Source: Porphyromonas catoniae ATCC 51270 (GTDB lineage: Bacteria > Bacteroidota > Bacteroidia > Bacteroidales > Porphyromonadaceae). Taken from it: a stretch of 64,000 nt of DNA. Below the pieces are notes generated by a model, which worked only from the letters and a program-made list of their open reading frames with translations, had not been told where the DNA came from and did not search any database. The stretch covers positions 62,001 through 126,000 of the forward strand of contig NZ_JDFF01000011.1 in assembly GCF_000565015.1 (NCBI RefSeq), written 5' to 3'. Positions within the stretch are counted from its first letter, which is position 1; the number at the start of each line of letters is the position of its first letter. Positions 9,395-17,103 of this stretch are shown here, piece after piece. The translations under genes and the position numbers were made by a program.

Positions 9395-10393
9395 CTACTT
9401 GTCGCAATCTTGCTCAGCCCTATCGAAGTTAGGTCTTAGGTTACGTATCGTGCGCTGTAGCCCCACGAGTCCTGCTCGCTTGACAGCAGTACCAGCAAAG
9501 AGCGCAAGGTACTCCTCTTCGGTCATTGCCTCCAGCTCCTCGGGCGAGAGTGCCAGCAGCCTCTCCCGAGGCTTATAGTCCTCGACTGTCGTCGGACGTG
9601 CATATCTATTCCACGGACAGCACTGCTGACAGGCATCACAGCCATAGACACGCTTACCGATACTTGCCCTTAGCTCGGTGGGTATCTCCCCTTTCTGCTC
9701 AATCGTGAGGTAACTGATGCATCGCCGAGCATCTATACGACCAGGCGAGAGGAAGGCACTTGTGGGGCAAGCCTTCAGACAACGCTCACAGCGCCCACAC
9801 ATACTACGCATGGGTTCATCACACGGTAGGTCAATATCCACCAGCAGTTCGCCGAGGAAGAAATAGCTCCCTGCACGTGGGATGATTAGCAAACCATTCT
9901 TACCTCGCCAGCCCAAGCCTGCACGCTCCGCCCAGTAGCGTTCCATGATCGGGGCAGAGTCCGAGAAGGCCCTCCCCTCGACCTCCAGCCCCAGCTCTAT
10001 CTGCATATATTTCAGTAGCTGATCCAGACGCTTCTTGACGACCTTATGGTAGTCCCTTCCATAGGCATAGTAAGCGAACTGCGGGGCGTCAGGATGTTGC
10101 TTCTGCTGAGGATAGTAGTTCATTGCCACTACAATCAGGCTACGTGTACCAGGAAGTAGGGCACAGGGGTTGGCACGAAGTGCTCGATTACGTGCCAAGT
10201 ACTCCATATCCCCATGAAAGCCTGCCTCGACCCAGCTATCATACTCTCTAAGGGCATCCTCTGCTACGGGTGCCGCACGAGCTACCCCACAAGCACTAAA
10301 GCCGAGGCGTAGAGCTTCGGCTTTAATACTTGTGACGATCGCACTCTGCGTCTCGTCGTATGGGATGGGATTTAATTGTTGCGAAATACCCAA
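9395..10393 (-). CDS. queG: Epoxyqueuosine reductase
   Basis: Catalyses the last step of queuosine synthesis in tRNA, reducing epoxyqueuosine to queuosine with a cobalamin and two 4Fe-4S clusters. It has 332 residues. The N-terminal half carries the family sequences RLGFSACGVA and YHKVVKKRL and the GWRGKNGLL stretch. The clusters are held by CGRCERCLKACP and CDACQQCCPWNRY. The start at 10393 lies 22 nt inside the end of the upstream HU/SPOR gene, so the pair is probably translationally coupled. A slightly later start cannot be excluded. It depends on cobalamin, which may matter given the B12/haem-type importer elsewhere in the window. Confidence 0.93.
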   Translation of the reverse strand: MGISQQLNPIPYDETQSAIVTSIKAEALRLGFSACGVARAAPVAEDALREYDSWVEAGFHGDMEYLARNRALRANPCALLPGTRSLIVVAMNYYPQQKQHPDAPQFAYYAYGRDYHKVVKKRLDQLLKYMQIELGLEVEGRAFSDSAPIMERYWAERAGLGWRGKNGLLIIPRAGSYFFLGELLVDIDLPCDEPMRSMCGRCERCLKACPTSAFLSPGRIDARRCISYLTIEQKGEIPTELRASIGKRVYGCDACQQCCPWNRYARPTTVEDYKPRERLLALSPEELEAMTEEEYLALFAGTAVKRAGLVGLQRTIRNLRPNFDRAEQDCDK

Positions 10394-11346
10394 GCAGTGC
10401 TATAAGAAGGGTGCTCCTTAACAAACGAATTAAGGAAGGTGTAAGCTGCATCAGAGCTGTCAAATGAGGCAACACTGAGGCGAATTACTTTCCCCGTACG
10501 AGAGCAATAAGCCTGTATATCCTTCGTCCCCAGTTCACTGACGGCCTGCTTGTAGTAGCTCTCTAGTCGCTCTTTCGTTGGCTCTGTAGCAATGATGATG
10601 TGGTAGCGATTATCCTGCTCAGAGCAGTACTGCAAGCCTTGCTCTTGTGGTATGTCTACGACCTCTGGCTTCTTCTCCTCGAGAGTTGCCGTACCAAAGA
10701 GTTGCTCTGCCGAATAGCTCGTAGGAGTGAAACCTGCCTGATAGCTACGCTCCGACTCCGCCCCTCGTCCCCAAGGGATGAGAGAGAGGGCCACAAATGC
10801 TACTGCAGCAGCATAGCCCAAGGCACGCTTGGAGAAACGTAGTAGGATGTAGTCTCCCTTCTCCCGAGGGGCAGTACGCGCTACTTCGGCTGTCTCTATC
10901 ATCTCTATCATTTGCTGCTGGGCAAGACGTGGTAGCGTGAGTGATGTGTAACCATAGCTCGCTCCGAGGGTCGCAGGTGAAGAGGGCTGTGGGACAAAAC
11001 TCACCACACCCGAAGCACTCATCTGCAGAGTACCGATCCCTGGTAGTTCGATTGTCCCCATCTGGATCAGTGCATGACGCAGCTGCTTCACCTCTTCCTC
11101 CAGCACCAAACGTGCTCGACGTAGGGAGAGTCCGAGGAGCAGGGCATAGCGTTCCTCCAGCAGTCCATCGCTGTGCGTGAGCTCTTGGTTGAAGTGCAGC
11201 TCCGCCGATGGTGGGTAAGCAATCGCCTTATCGGCGTTGTACGAAGCCGGGAGTACCTCACGGATGAAGCCCCCAAGCTGTGGTACGACAACGTAGTGAT
11301 GCCGAAGTAGAAGGAAGGTAATTTGCTCTGCTAAGCGATAGTTCAT
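10372..11346 (-). CDS. HU-CCDC81-like and SPOR domain membrane protein
   Basis: A 324-residue envelope protein. The N-terminal 120 residues read like the bacterial HU-CCDC81 double domain (LLRHHYVVVPQLGGFIRE, then ELPGIGTLQMSASG). A single membrane helix sits at about 178-192 (YAAAVAFVALSLIPW). The C-terminal 75 residues form a SPOR-like fold (YHIIIATEPTKERLESYY, then AYTFLNSFVKEHP), a domain that binds denuded peptidoglycan at division sites. The orientation would put the HU part in the cytoplasm and SPOR in the periplasm. This fits a role linking DNA or a partner protein to the cell wall, which is inference from the domains. It overlaps queG. Confidence 0.78.
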   Translation of the reverse strand: MNYRLAEQITFLLLRHHYVVVPQLGGFIREVLPASYNADKAIAYPPSAELHFNQELTHSDGLLEERYALLLGLSLRRARLVLEEEVKQLRHALIQMGTIELPGIGTLQMSASGVVSFVPQPSSPATLGASYGYTSLTLPRLAQQQMIEMIETAEVARTAPREKGDYILLRFSKRALGYAAAVAFVALSLIPWGRGAESERSYQAGFTPTSYSAEQLFGTATLEEKKPEVVDIPQEQGLQYCSEQDNRYHIIIATEPTKERLESYYKQAVSELGTKDIQAYCSRTGKVIRLSVASFDSSDAAYTFLNSFVKEHPSYSTAWVFRNN

Positions 11347-11372
11347 AAGCTCCTACAGTTTATCTTTACCTG

Positions 11373-11380
11373 CAAAGATA
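11373..11380 (-). promoter_or_regulatory. -7 element of the HU/SPOR-queG unit
   Basis: TATCTTTG on the minus strand, 27 nt before the start codon, fits TAnnTTTG. No matching TTG is found at 19-20 nt. Confidence 0.5.
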
Positions 11381-11573
11381 CGGTAAACCATCGTATCATG
11401 CCATCGTAGCTCCCAACATACCAAGAAACTAAAGTAAGGAGCAAGATACACCTTCGAGGAAGGTAACCTCATGCTGTCTCCCATGGCACAAAAGGGTACA
11501 CAAGCCATGCTAACCACCTCAACAAAACGCTAATTAATAGCTACTTACAAGCACCCCTCAAGGGTGCAACAAC

Positions 11574-11680
11574 GAGTTACCATAACTCGTCATCGAGAAT
11601 TACGGTAAGTCGCTACAACGAGTTATGGTAAGTCTCCAAGACGAGTTATGGTAACTCATTGGGATGAGTTATGGTAACCC
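11574..11680. repeat. Palindromic 23-nt tandem array, family A, copy 2
   Basis: Five 15-nt units start at 11574, 11597, 11620, 11643 and 11666, exactly 23 nt apart. Centres run CCA, CGG, TGG, TGG, TGG. Unit 1 (GAGTTACCATAACTC) and unit 4 (GAGTTATGGTAACTC) are exact reverse complements. Imperfect terminal inverted repeats at 11514-11530 and 11713-11729 (12 of 17) bracket the array, giving a 216-bp element. The rest of the 584-bp gap between the HU/SPOR gene and the tRNA holds only the two promoters. Confidence 0.9.
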
Positions 11681-11876
11681 GTTCTCCCCTGCTCTGAAGA
11701 TCCGTAGATAGGACGTTTTATGAATGTGGGAAATGGTAGCCCAGACACCTATTCCTCTTCGCTTACCTAGGCTCTAGCATCATGCCCCTACTCCTTAAAT
11801 CCGAAGGTATGGAGGGAAGCAACGAGGGGCTTTGGATCTGTCACATTGCACCTCATTGGATAAGGGAGGAAGGCTC

Positions 11877-11907
11877 TTGTATGGACAAAATATTTATACT
11901 ACCTTTG
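11877..11907 (+). promoter_or_regulatory. Promoter of the CAT-anticodon tRNA
   Basis: TTG (11877-11879), 20 nt, then TACCTTTG (11900-11907), 24 nt before the tRNA. It matches the Bacteroidota promoter in both elements and spacing. Confidence 0.78.
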
Positions 11908-11930
11908 CAGAGCTTTCTGAAAAAGCAAGC

Positions 11931-12004
11931 GGCGAGATAGCTCAGCTGGTTAGAGCGTCGGATTCATAATCCGAAGGTCGGGGGTTCAAGTCCCCCTCTC
12001 GCTA
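11931..12004 (+). tRNA. tRNA with CAT anticodon, probably elongator Met
   Basis: A 74-nt cloverleaf with acceptor GGCGAGA/TCTCGCT, the D-loop AGCTCAGCTGGTTAGAGC, the anticodon arm CGGAT-TCATAAT-CCG with CAT, and the T-arm GGGGGTTCAAGTCCCCC. The first acceptor pair G-C rules out initiator Met. CAT can also be tRNA-Ile2 after lysidine modification. I prefer elongator Met, but the sequence alone does not settle it. Confidence 0.9.
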
Positions 12005-12037
12005 CTCACATTTTCACCATTCTCACTGATTAAGTGT

Positions 12038-12072
12038 GTGGAGGCTACACCCCGATGGGATGTAGCCTCCAC
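12038..12072 (+). terminator. Hairpin after the CAT tRNA
   Basis: A perfect 12-bp stem (12038-12049 with 12061-12072) and an 11-nt loop. There is no T-tract, so it may be an RNA-processing or weak termination structure. Confidence 0.45.
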
Positions 12073-12092
12073 TGCTATATATGCCCCAAGAA

Positions 12093-12132
12093 AAAAGGTC
12101 GTGCGGAGAGTAGTCTCACCGCACGACCTTTT
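12093..12132. terminator. Bidirectional terminator before the arginine decarboxylase end
   Basis: A perfect 14-bp stem (AAAAGGTCGTGCGG with CCGCACGACCTTTT) and a 12-nt loop. It lies between the rightward tRNA and the leftward decarboxylase gene. Confidence 0.85.
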
Positions 12133-12176
12133 ACATGAAGGAGGGACAAAGCTCAGTGCCAGCCCCTATTTCGTCG

Positions 12177-12731
12177 CTAGATATGGCGATCCATGGGCTC
12201 TACAACAGGGAGCTGGAAGTCCACAAAGCAGAGACCTGCTAGTGCCGTACCATAGCGCTTCTCGATTGTAATCCCTTCGGTCACAAAGTTCAGTTCGCCG
12301 AGGAAGTACTGCGAGTAAGTCTTCTGATGGAGGTCATTGATCACACGGATGAGACGTGCCTCAAGCTCCTCAATGCGGTAGCGACCACTCACCTCACAGA
12401 CCAGCCCACCAACCTTCTCATCGAAGTTCTCATCAGCGTACATCCAGGCATAGACGATCCCAGCCGAGACGAACTCATCCTGCTGTCCGTGCGATACGGA
12501 CATGATCGTCTTAAGCTCTGAGCCAAAGGGAGGGAGATCTATCTCGTCCATCGTCGCAAGGTGTGCCGTAGCAGGTAGCACCGAGGAGTAGACCATGATA
12601 TTGAAGTCTGATATACCAGCGTCATAGAGCGCCATATGATAAGAGCCAGCGTGTAGCTCTAGGTCAGACTCACCACTTCCCTTGGTGACAAAGAAAGTGT
12701 GGGGGATAAGATTCCCTACGTAGTTACTCAT
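12177..12731 (-). CDS. Pyruvoyl-dependent arginine decarboxylase
   Basis: Predicted to convert arginine to agmatine and CO2 with a self-made pyruvoyl cofactor (PvlArgDC family, first described in archaea). At 184 residues it matches the family length. The diagnostic segment is LYDAGISDFNIMVYSSVLP. Family members cleave between two serines in such an SS(I/V)LP sequence, here Ser49-Ser50, and the second serine becomes the pyruvoyl group. GSGESDLELHAGSYHMAL before it and KYSQYF-like and GITIEKRYG sequences after it also fit. It is a single gene between two hairpins with a -7 element upstream. No agmatine deiminase or antiporter lies nearby, so polyamine synthesis and acid resistance both remain possible. 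Confidence 0.82.
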   Translation of the reverse strand: MSNYVGNLIPHTFFVTKGSGESDLELHAGSYHMALYDAGISDFNIMVYSSVLPATAHLATMDEIDLPPFGSELKTIMSVSHGQQDEFVSAGIVYAWMYADENFDEKVGGLVCEVSGRYRIEELEARLIRVINDLHQKTYSQYFLGELNFVTEGITIEKRYGTALAGLCFVDFQLPVVEPMDRHI

Positions 12732-12836
12732 TTAGTTTCTGTACAAAATAATGTTTTAATACCCAATCTTCTCGTTCTCAGAGCAAACGTGCTACCCGAC
12801 ATCTGGAAGTCTCTAGATAGCAACGAAATGCGATGC

Positions 12837-12844
12837 AAAGGTAC
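12837..12844 (-). promoter_or_regulatory. -7 element of the arginine decarboxylase gene
   Basis: TACCTTTG on the minus strand, about 105 nt before the start codon, leaving a long 5' leader. No TTG is found at the expected distance. Confidence 0.5.
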
Positions 12845-12912
12845 ATTAAATTTGTGTATATACCCTTATCTTGCTGAGCATATGCCCCTTCCTGATGGCT
12901 AAAAGACAAAAG

Positions 12913-12948
12913 TAATAGGCGATGCACCATGTGGTACATCGCCTATTA
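12913..12948 (-). terminator. Terminator of the SusCD-thioredoxin operon
   Basis: TAATAGGCGATG pairs with CATCGCCTATTA, with further inner pairing. On the minus strand it runs into a T-rich stretch (CTTTTGTCTTTT). It lies directly downstream of the last gene of the operon. Confidence 0.8.
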
Positions 12949-13009
12949 TAGCTCTTATCTGAAGTAGCCCAACCTCCCTTACACGGGAAGGAAGAGGCCG
13001 TGGGAGCAA

Positions 13010-14335
13010 CTACTGTTGGAGGAGCTCAAGGGTGGAGAGCTTGTAGACAACAGAGGCCTGAATCATCTGCTGAGCTTGCTCCATCGATGCCATCTGAAGA
13101 GACTCCGCATAGGCTTGGTTGTAGTACTTCTTTGCCTCGGCGTAGTTCTTTAGCTCTTTGTAGGAGTCACCAACCATCACAAGGTAGTTGATCTTATTCA
13201 TCAGTACAGGCTCAGCTGGGATAGCCTTCTCTAACCAAGCAATTGCCTGCTTGTGGTCAGCCTCCTTGAGCTTGCCACCCGCTGCATAGTAGAGGGATTG
13301 GGCAGCCTTACCATAGTCTCCAGGGAGGGCATCTTCTCCAAGCCCTGAGAGGTATTTGCCCATCATATCCATATAGCGAGGCACGTCCTTATCCTTGTAA
13401 ATCGCATAGAGTGCGCCGAAGTAATCTACTGACTTCTGGTAGGGCGTCACCTGCTTGAACTTAATGACGTCGTAGGCCTTCTTGTAGTCCGTACGGATCT
13501 TCTCTAGGTAATCCTTATACCGAGCATCACCTTTCTTAACCAGCTCCTCCATACGGTCATCATTCTTCTCGATGACGTAGTAAGCAGCAGGCTCCCCTAC
13601 GGCTGCGATCCAAGCATCCAGGTTAGCATTGATGTACTCTACTATCTTAGCTGTCTCATCAGCATCATCACCACCGAGGCTACTTATAATCATATAGTCC
13701 TTACGATTGATGAGGCTGTTATCCTTCATCTTCTCAGCGATGTAGCTACGATAGAGTTTACGTACACGCACCACCCACTTCTCGGCATCCATACCATCTT
13801 GTGTAGTGAGGAAGCGAGGAGCCTGTGTGAGTAGCTCCTGCTGGATGGTGAGGTCATTGGGACTCTTGCGGTGCTGCTGGTAGAGATCCTCAAAGCTGAT
13901 GAGTTCGCCCACAGCGGTACGAGCCATTTCAATGAGTTCATCAGCGTTCATGAAGCCCACGTTAATTGCGATGGCCTTCCCCTCGGTATCAATGAAGCCG
14001 AGTGTAGGGAACGCATCTACCTTGTACTTCTTCGCTGTCTCTACATTCTCAGGCTTTTCGGCATCCATCTGCAGCGAGACGAACTTCTCGTTAAATAGCT
14101 TACCCACCTGAGGCTGTGTAAAGATGGTCTTCTCCATCTTCTTACATGGCCCACACCACGTGGCATAGAAGTCCACAAAGAGAGGTTTACCTTGCTTCTT
14201 GGCTTCCTTAAGAGCCTCCTCAAAGGTTCCCTTAAAGAAGCGTATGCCTTCGCCCTCTTGGGCCCGGGCAGGTAGAGCCACGAGCAGTAGGATGAGAGCG
14301 AGGAGGTATTGCTTGAGCTGTGTCATAGCAGTCAT
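13010..14335 (-). CDS. Exported thioredoxin-domain protein with C-terminal repeats
   Basis: A periplasmic or secreted thiol-disulfide protein. The start MTAMTQLKQYLLALILLLVALPARAQ gives a clear signal peptide with an AxA site; the longer frame to 14428 would overlap the upstream gene. A thioredoxin fold follows with the active site WCGPC (C61, C64), the DFYATWCGPCKKME context and a cis-Pro-like AFPTLGF. The remaining about 300 residues are helical with TPR-like texture (AIAWLEKAIPAEP, YAEAKKYYNQAYAE). It is the last gene of an operon that starts with SusC and SusD. It may reduce or fold a surface protein of that system, but this is inference. DUF255-like relatives are an alternative label. 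Confidence 0.8.
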   Translation of the reverse strand: MTAMTQLKQYLLALILLLVALPARAQEGEGIRFFKGTFEEALKEAKKQGKPLFVDFYATWCGPCKKMEKTIFTQPQVGKLFNEKFVSLQMDAEKPENVETAKKYKVDAFPTLGFIDTEGKAIAINVGFMNADELIEMARTAVGELISFEDLYQQHRKSPNDLTIQQELLTQAPRFLTTQDGMDAEKWVVRVRKLYRSYIAEKMKDNSLINRKDYMIISSLGGDDADETAKIVEYINANLDAWIAAVGEPAAYYVIEKNDDRMEELVKKGDARYKDYLEKIRTDYKKAYDVIKFKQVTPYQKSVDYFGALYAIYKDKDVPRYMDMMGKYLSGLGEDALPGDYGKAAQSLYYAAGGKLKEADHKQAIAWLEKAIPAEPVLMNKINYLVMVGDSYKELKNYAEAKKYYNQAYAESLQMASMEQAQQMIQASVVYKLSTLELLQQ

Positions 14336-14366
14336 GTCTATTATCTTAATGTTTGATACCAAGACC

Positions 14367-14828
14367 TTACTCTTCCTCTTGGATAATGAAGGTGCAGATA
14401 TCCGTGAGGATCTTCGTATGCCCCTCATTATACACCTTGAGGCTCACAGTGTAACGGCCATTAGGGAGGACCTTCACAGCCGCCGGGAAGACATTGATTG
14501 TGCCCCCAGATACGGTGATTGTACCCTTCTTCTCCTCTTCCTTGAAGCGTGCTGCATCACCGCCATCAGAGGCCTTCACATCGGAGAGCAGGTAGTTAAC
14601 AGGGTTTGTACCCGACACCCCCTGGATACGACCTGAGGACCATGGCGCAGGATACTTCTGCTTCGTACTATGTGGACTATCATCAGCGACCTTGCGATAC
14701 GCCTGTACTTCCTTCTTGGGGAAGGAGGCATGATCCGCATCCAGATAGCCTACAGCCACCTTCTTACAAGCTACACCCGCAACGATGAGGAGCAGGGCGA
14801 GAGCGGAGCGAATGATCTGTATTTTCAT
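14367..14828 (-). CDS. Small lipoprotein of the SusCD locus
   Basis: A 153-residue predicted lipoprotein: MKIQIIRSALALLLIVAGVAC is a type II signal peptide with Cys21. The C-terminal half has the strand pattern of a small beta-sandwich (GTITVSGGTINVFP, PNGRYTVSLKVYNEG). I do not recognise a named family; it may belong to the short SusE/F-like accessory lipoproteins. It lies 12 nt after the FAS1-like gene and 31 nt before the thioredoxin gene in the same direction, so its role is presumably tied to the nutrient taken up by this SusCD pair. Confidence 0.7.
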   Translation of the reverse strand: MKIQIIRSALALLLIVAGVACKKVAVGYLDADHASFPKKEVQAYRKVADDSPHSTKQKYPAPWSSGRIQGVSGTNPVNYLLSDVKASDGGDAARFKEEEKKGTITVSGGTINVFPAAVKVLPNGRYTVSLKVYNEGHTKILTDICTFIIQEEE

Positions 14829-14840
14829 TGGAATATTTGC

Positions 14841-15530
14841 TTAGAAGTCACCTGGGGTGAAGTTATACTGGAGGGAGTGGACGATACCCGTTGTCGTGCG
14901 GATGTTATGCGAAGCGATTTCAGACTTCTTCTGCGTATCGCTTGACACGATATACAGATGGAGTCTCCCAGCACCTGGCACACCAGCGTAGGCGTCCTTG
15001 AAGGTATAGAGCCAAAGTACCTTGCCCGAGGCCATGGTGTAGTTCTCTCCACCTGTCCCGATTGGATTATTCGCATTCGAGGAAGGAGTACCTTGGGCAA
15101 AAGATTCAAGAGCTATCGCCTTCTTAGGTATCACACTAGAGAGAATGAATGCCTTGGCCTCATTAGCATCTAGCGCATCGACTAGAGCTTCAGTCTGCTC
15201 CTGTGTCAGGCTCTGTGCTTCTTCCTCTGAATGGTCATCCGCATACTTCTTTAACAGATACCTACGGATACTATGGTTGGTGATGCCTAGGAAGGTTATC
15301 TCCTTGCCATAGGAGCTCTTCCCCTCAAAGACGTCCTGCAGACCGATACGGCTAGAGAGCCGTACGAGCAGGCTCCAGTTGTAGGGATCTGACTTGAAGT
15401 ACTCCCACATCGTGGTGTTATGGTTCCCATTCGCACGCCCAGTCTCTACAAAATCATACTTCGTACATCCTGAGAGCAGGACGAAGGAGAGGGCAAGGAA
15501 GAGATATAGTGAATGCCTAATATTCTTCAT
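14841..15530 (-). CDS. FAS1 (fasciclin)-like lipoprotein of the SusCD locus
   Basis: Predicted surface lipoprotein of 229 residues. MKNIRHSLYLFLALSFVLLSGC gives a lipobox; in-frame ATGs at 15554 and 15542 would add eight or four residues. The mature part starts with TTMWEYFKSDPYNWSLL, then ITFLGITNHSIRRYLL, which is the pattern of the fasciclin-like proteins found next to SusC/SusD in Bacteroidota. The C-terminal part contains LHLYIVSSDTQ and a second FAS1-type segment. These proteins are thought to be adhesive or ligand-binding parts of the uptake complex. The gene follows susD within about 25 nt and belongs to the same operon. Confidence 0.72.
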   Translation of the reverse strand: MKNIRHSLYLFLALSFVLLSGCTKYDFVETGRANGNHNTTMWEYFKSDPYNWSLLVRLSSRIGLQDVFEGKSSYGKEITFLGITNHSIRRYLLKKYADDHSEEEAQSLTQEQTEALVDALDANEAKAFILSSVIPKKAIALESFAQGTPSSNANNPIGTGGENYTMASGKVLWLYTFKDAYAGVPGAGRLHLYIVSSDTQKKSEIASHNIRTTTGIVHSLQYNFTPGDF

Positions 15531-15555
15531 GATTACTATCATTTTAGAGTCCATG

Positions 15556-17100
15556 CTACATGTAGGGATTCCAGTACTTACGCTGCAGGATACGATGGTT
15601 TACGATCTTACCATCTCGATCCTGCCAAGCACTCTGAGGAATAGGTAGAGAGAGTGCTCCACCTGCTACATCACTTGCACTGAGCTGCTGGAACTTCCCA
15701 AGAAGCTCTGTACGATAATATCCATTACGGAGTATATCGTAGTAGCGAGAGTCATTCTCCATTAGGAACTCACGCTCACGCTCTCTAAAGATAGCCAGCT
15801 TGAGGTCGCTCTCACCCGTACGTGGATAGGCTACGGCACCTGCACGCTCGCGGATTTTATTCAGGTCAGCCTTGGCTAGACCTTCATTACCCAGCTTCGC
15901 ATAGCACTCGGCACGCAGCAGGTAAATATCTGCAAGCCTCCAGTAAACATAGTTAGCATTGATACTCACAAACGATAGTCCAGAGGGAGCAGAAGCATCG
16001 TTCATGAATACCGCCTCACGGAACTTGTATGGGATGGCATAATCCTTCCCATCGACGACATGAGCCTCGTTGAACTTGTAGAAGAAGGCCTGCCGACGTT
16101 TATCGCTTGCATCAGGATAAAGAGTGAGGATTGTGCTCTTTAAGAGACGGAAGGAAGCCGTCGCAATATCCCCTAGGGTCTTTGTCTTGTCTACGGGCCA
16201 CATAGCGAAGGCTGATGCCACATCGTTGTGTGTGACAGCAGTATTGCTTCGGCTCTTGTCGTAGGCAAGGCTAAAGATCTCCTCGGGGTTGTTTGCCTCG
16301 GGGTTGGAGAGCAACTTGCAGAGATCCTCTGGCGTAGAGACAAGAGAATAGGCTCCAGCCTCGCCCCCGATGATCTTCGTAGAGTACTCGACACTCTTCT
16401 GGTAAGCAGTCTGTGAGGTCTCCCCTGAGATTCCATAGAGGTCTATGATGCTCCCCTTCCACGCATAGAGGTGAGCCAAGAGCGCAGCAGCATTACCCTT
16501 AGAAGCATATTGCTTAGAGGAGAGTGTGCCACCACTCACGCTACGTAGCTTATCATAGGTAGGCAAGACGCTATAGGCTCGCTCGGCATGCTCAATGGCC
16601 TTATTCACCACGTCAAGCATGCTGGATAGTGGATAGATACGGATCTCCTTAGAGTTAGCGGTCACTACGGCCTCCCCGTAACCTCGGGAGAGAAGGAAGT
16701 AACCAAACCCAAGGGCGAAGTGAGCTTGCCCCGTATGATAGTTATAGCGATCCTCTGTGAGACCTTGCGTACGATGGATGTTATCCAGCAAGAGGTTTGC
16801 CTCGAAGATCATGTCGTACACTCCCGTCCAGTCAGCCCCACTCTGAAGGATGGTCTGAGGGTTCCAATCCCTCAGCTCATCTGCGCTCTGTGTCTCATCG
16901 GCTCTGAGACCAGCTTGGGTAAGGACAGAGACAGCATCCATACAGTTATTCATGTAGAAGTGTATGGAGGATGTGGTCGTATTTAGCTCGCTCTCTGAAG
17001 CGAAAGCATTCGTATATGTGATTGCATTCTCCGGTGTGTAGTCTAGCTTACAGGAAGAGACCACGAGGGGGAGAAGAAGCAGTGCTATCTTGTAACGCAT
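15556..17100 (-). CDS. SusD/RagB-family outer-membrane lipoprotein
   Basis: The nutrient-binding lid of a SusCD importer, 514 residues. The lipobox is LPLVVSSC (Cys17). The N-terminal region has FASESELNTTTSSIHFYMNN and the typical helical TPR-like part (GVYDMIFEANLLLDNI, YNYHTGQAHFALGFGYFLL). The C-terminal signature NANYVYWRLADIYLLRAECYA, ADLNKIRERAG and IFRERERELEF-like tail is standard for RagB/SusD. It starts 3 nt after susC ends, so the pair is coupled. Substrate cannot be deduced: no glycan enzymes are encoded nearby, and in Porphyromonas the RagAB relative imports peptides. Confidence 0.93.
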   Translation of the reverse strand: MRYKIALLLLPLVVSSCKLDYTPENAITYTNAFASESELNTTTSSIHFYMNNCMDAVSVLTQAGLRADETQSADELRDWNPQTILQSGADWTGVYDMIFEANLLLDNIHRTQGLTEDRYNYHTGQAHFALGFGYFLLSRGYGEAVVTANSKEIRIYPLSSMLDVVNKAIEHAERAYSVLPTYDKLRSVSGGTLSSKQYASKGNAAALLAHLYAWKGSIIDLYGISGETSQTAYQKSVEYSTKIIGGEAGAYSLVSTPEDLCKLLSNPEANNPEEIFSLAYDKSRSNTAVTHNDVASAFAMWPVDKTKTLGDIATASFRLLKSTILTLYPDASDKRRQAFFYKFNEAHVVDGKDYAIPYKFREAVFMNDASAPSGLSFVSINANYVYWRLADIYLLRAECYAKLGNEGLAKADLNKIRERAGAVAYPRTGESDLKLAIFREREREFLMENDSRYYDILRNGYYRTELLGKFQQLSASDVAGGALSLPIPQSAWQDRDGKIVNHRILQRKYWNPYM

Positions 17101-17103
17101 CGT

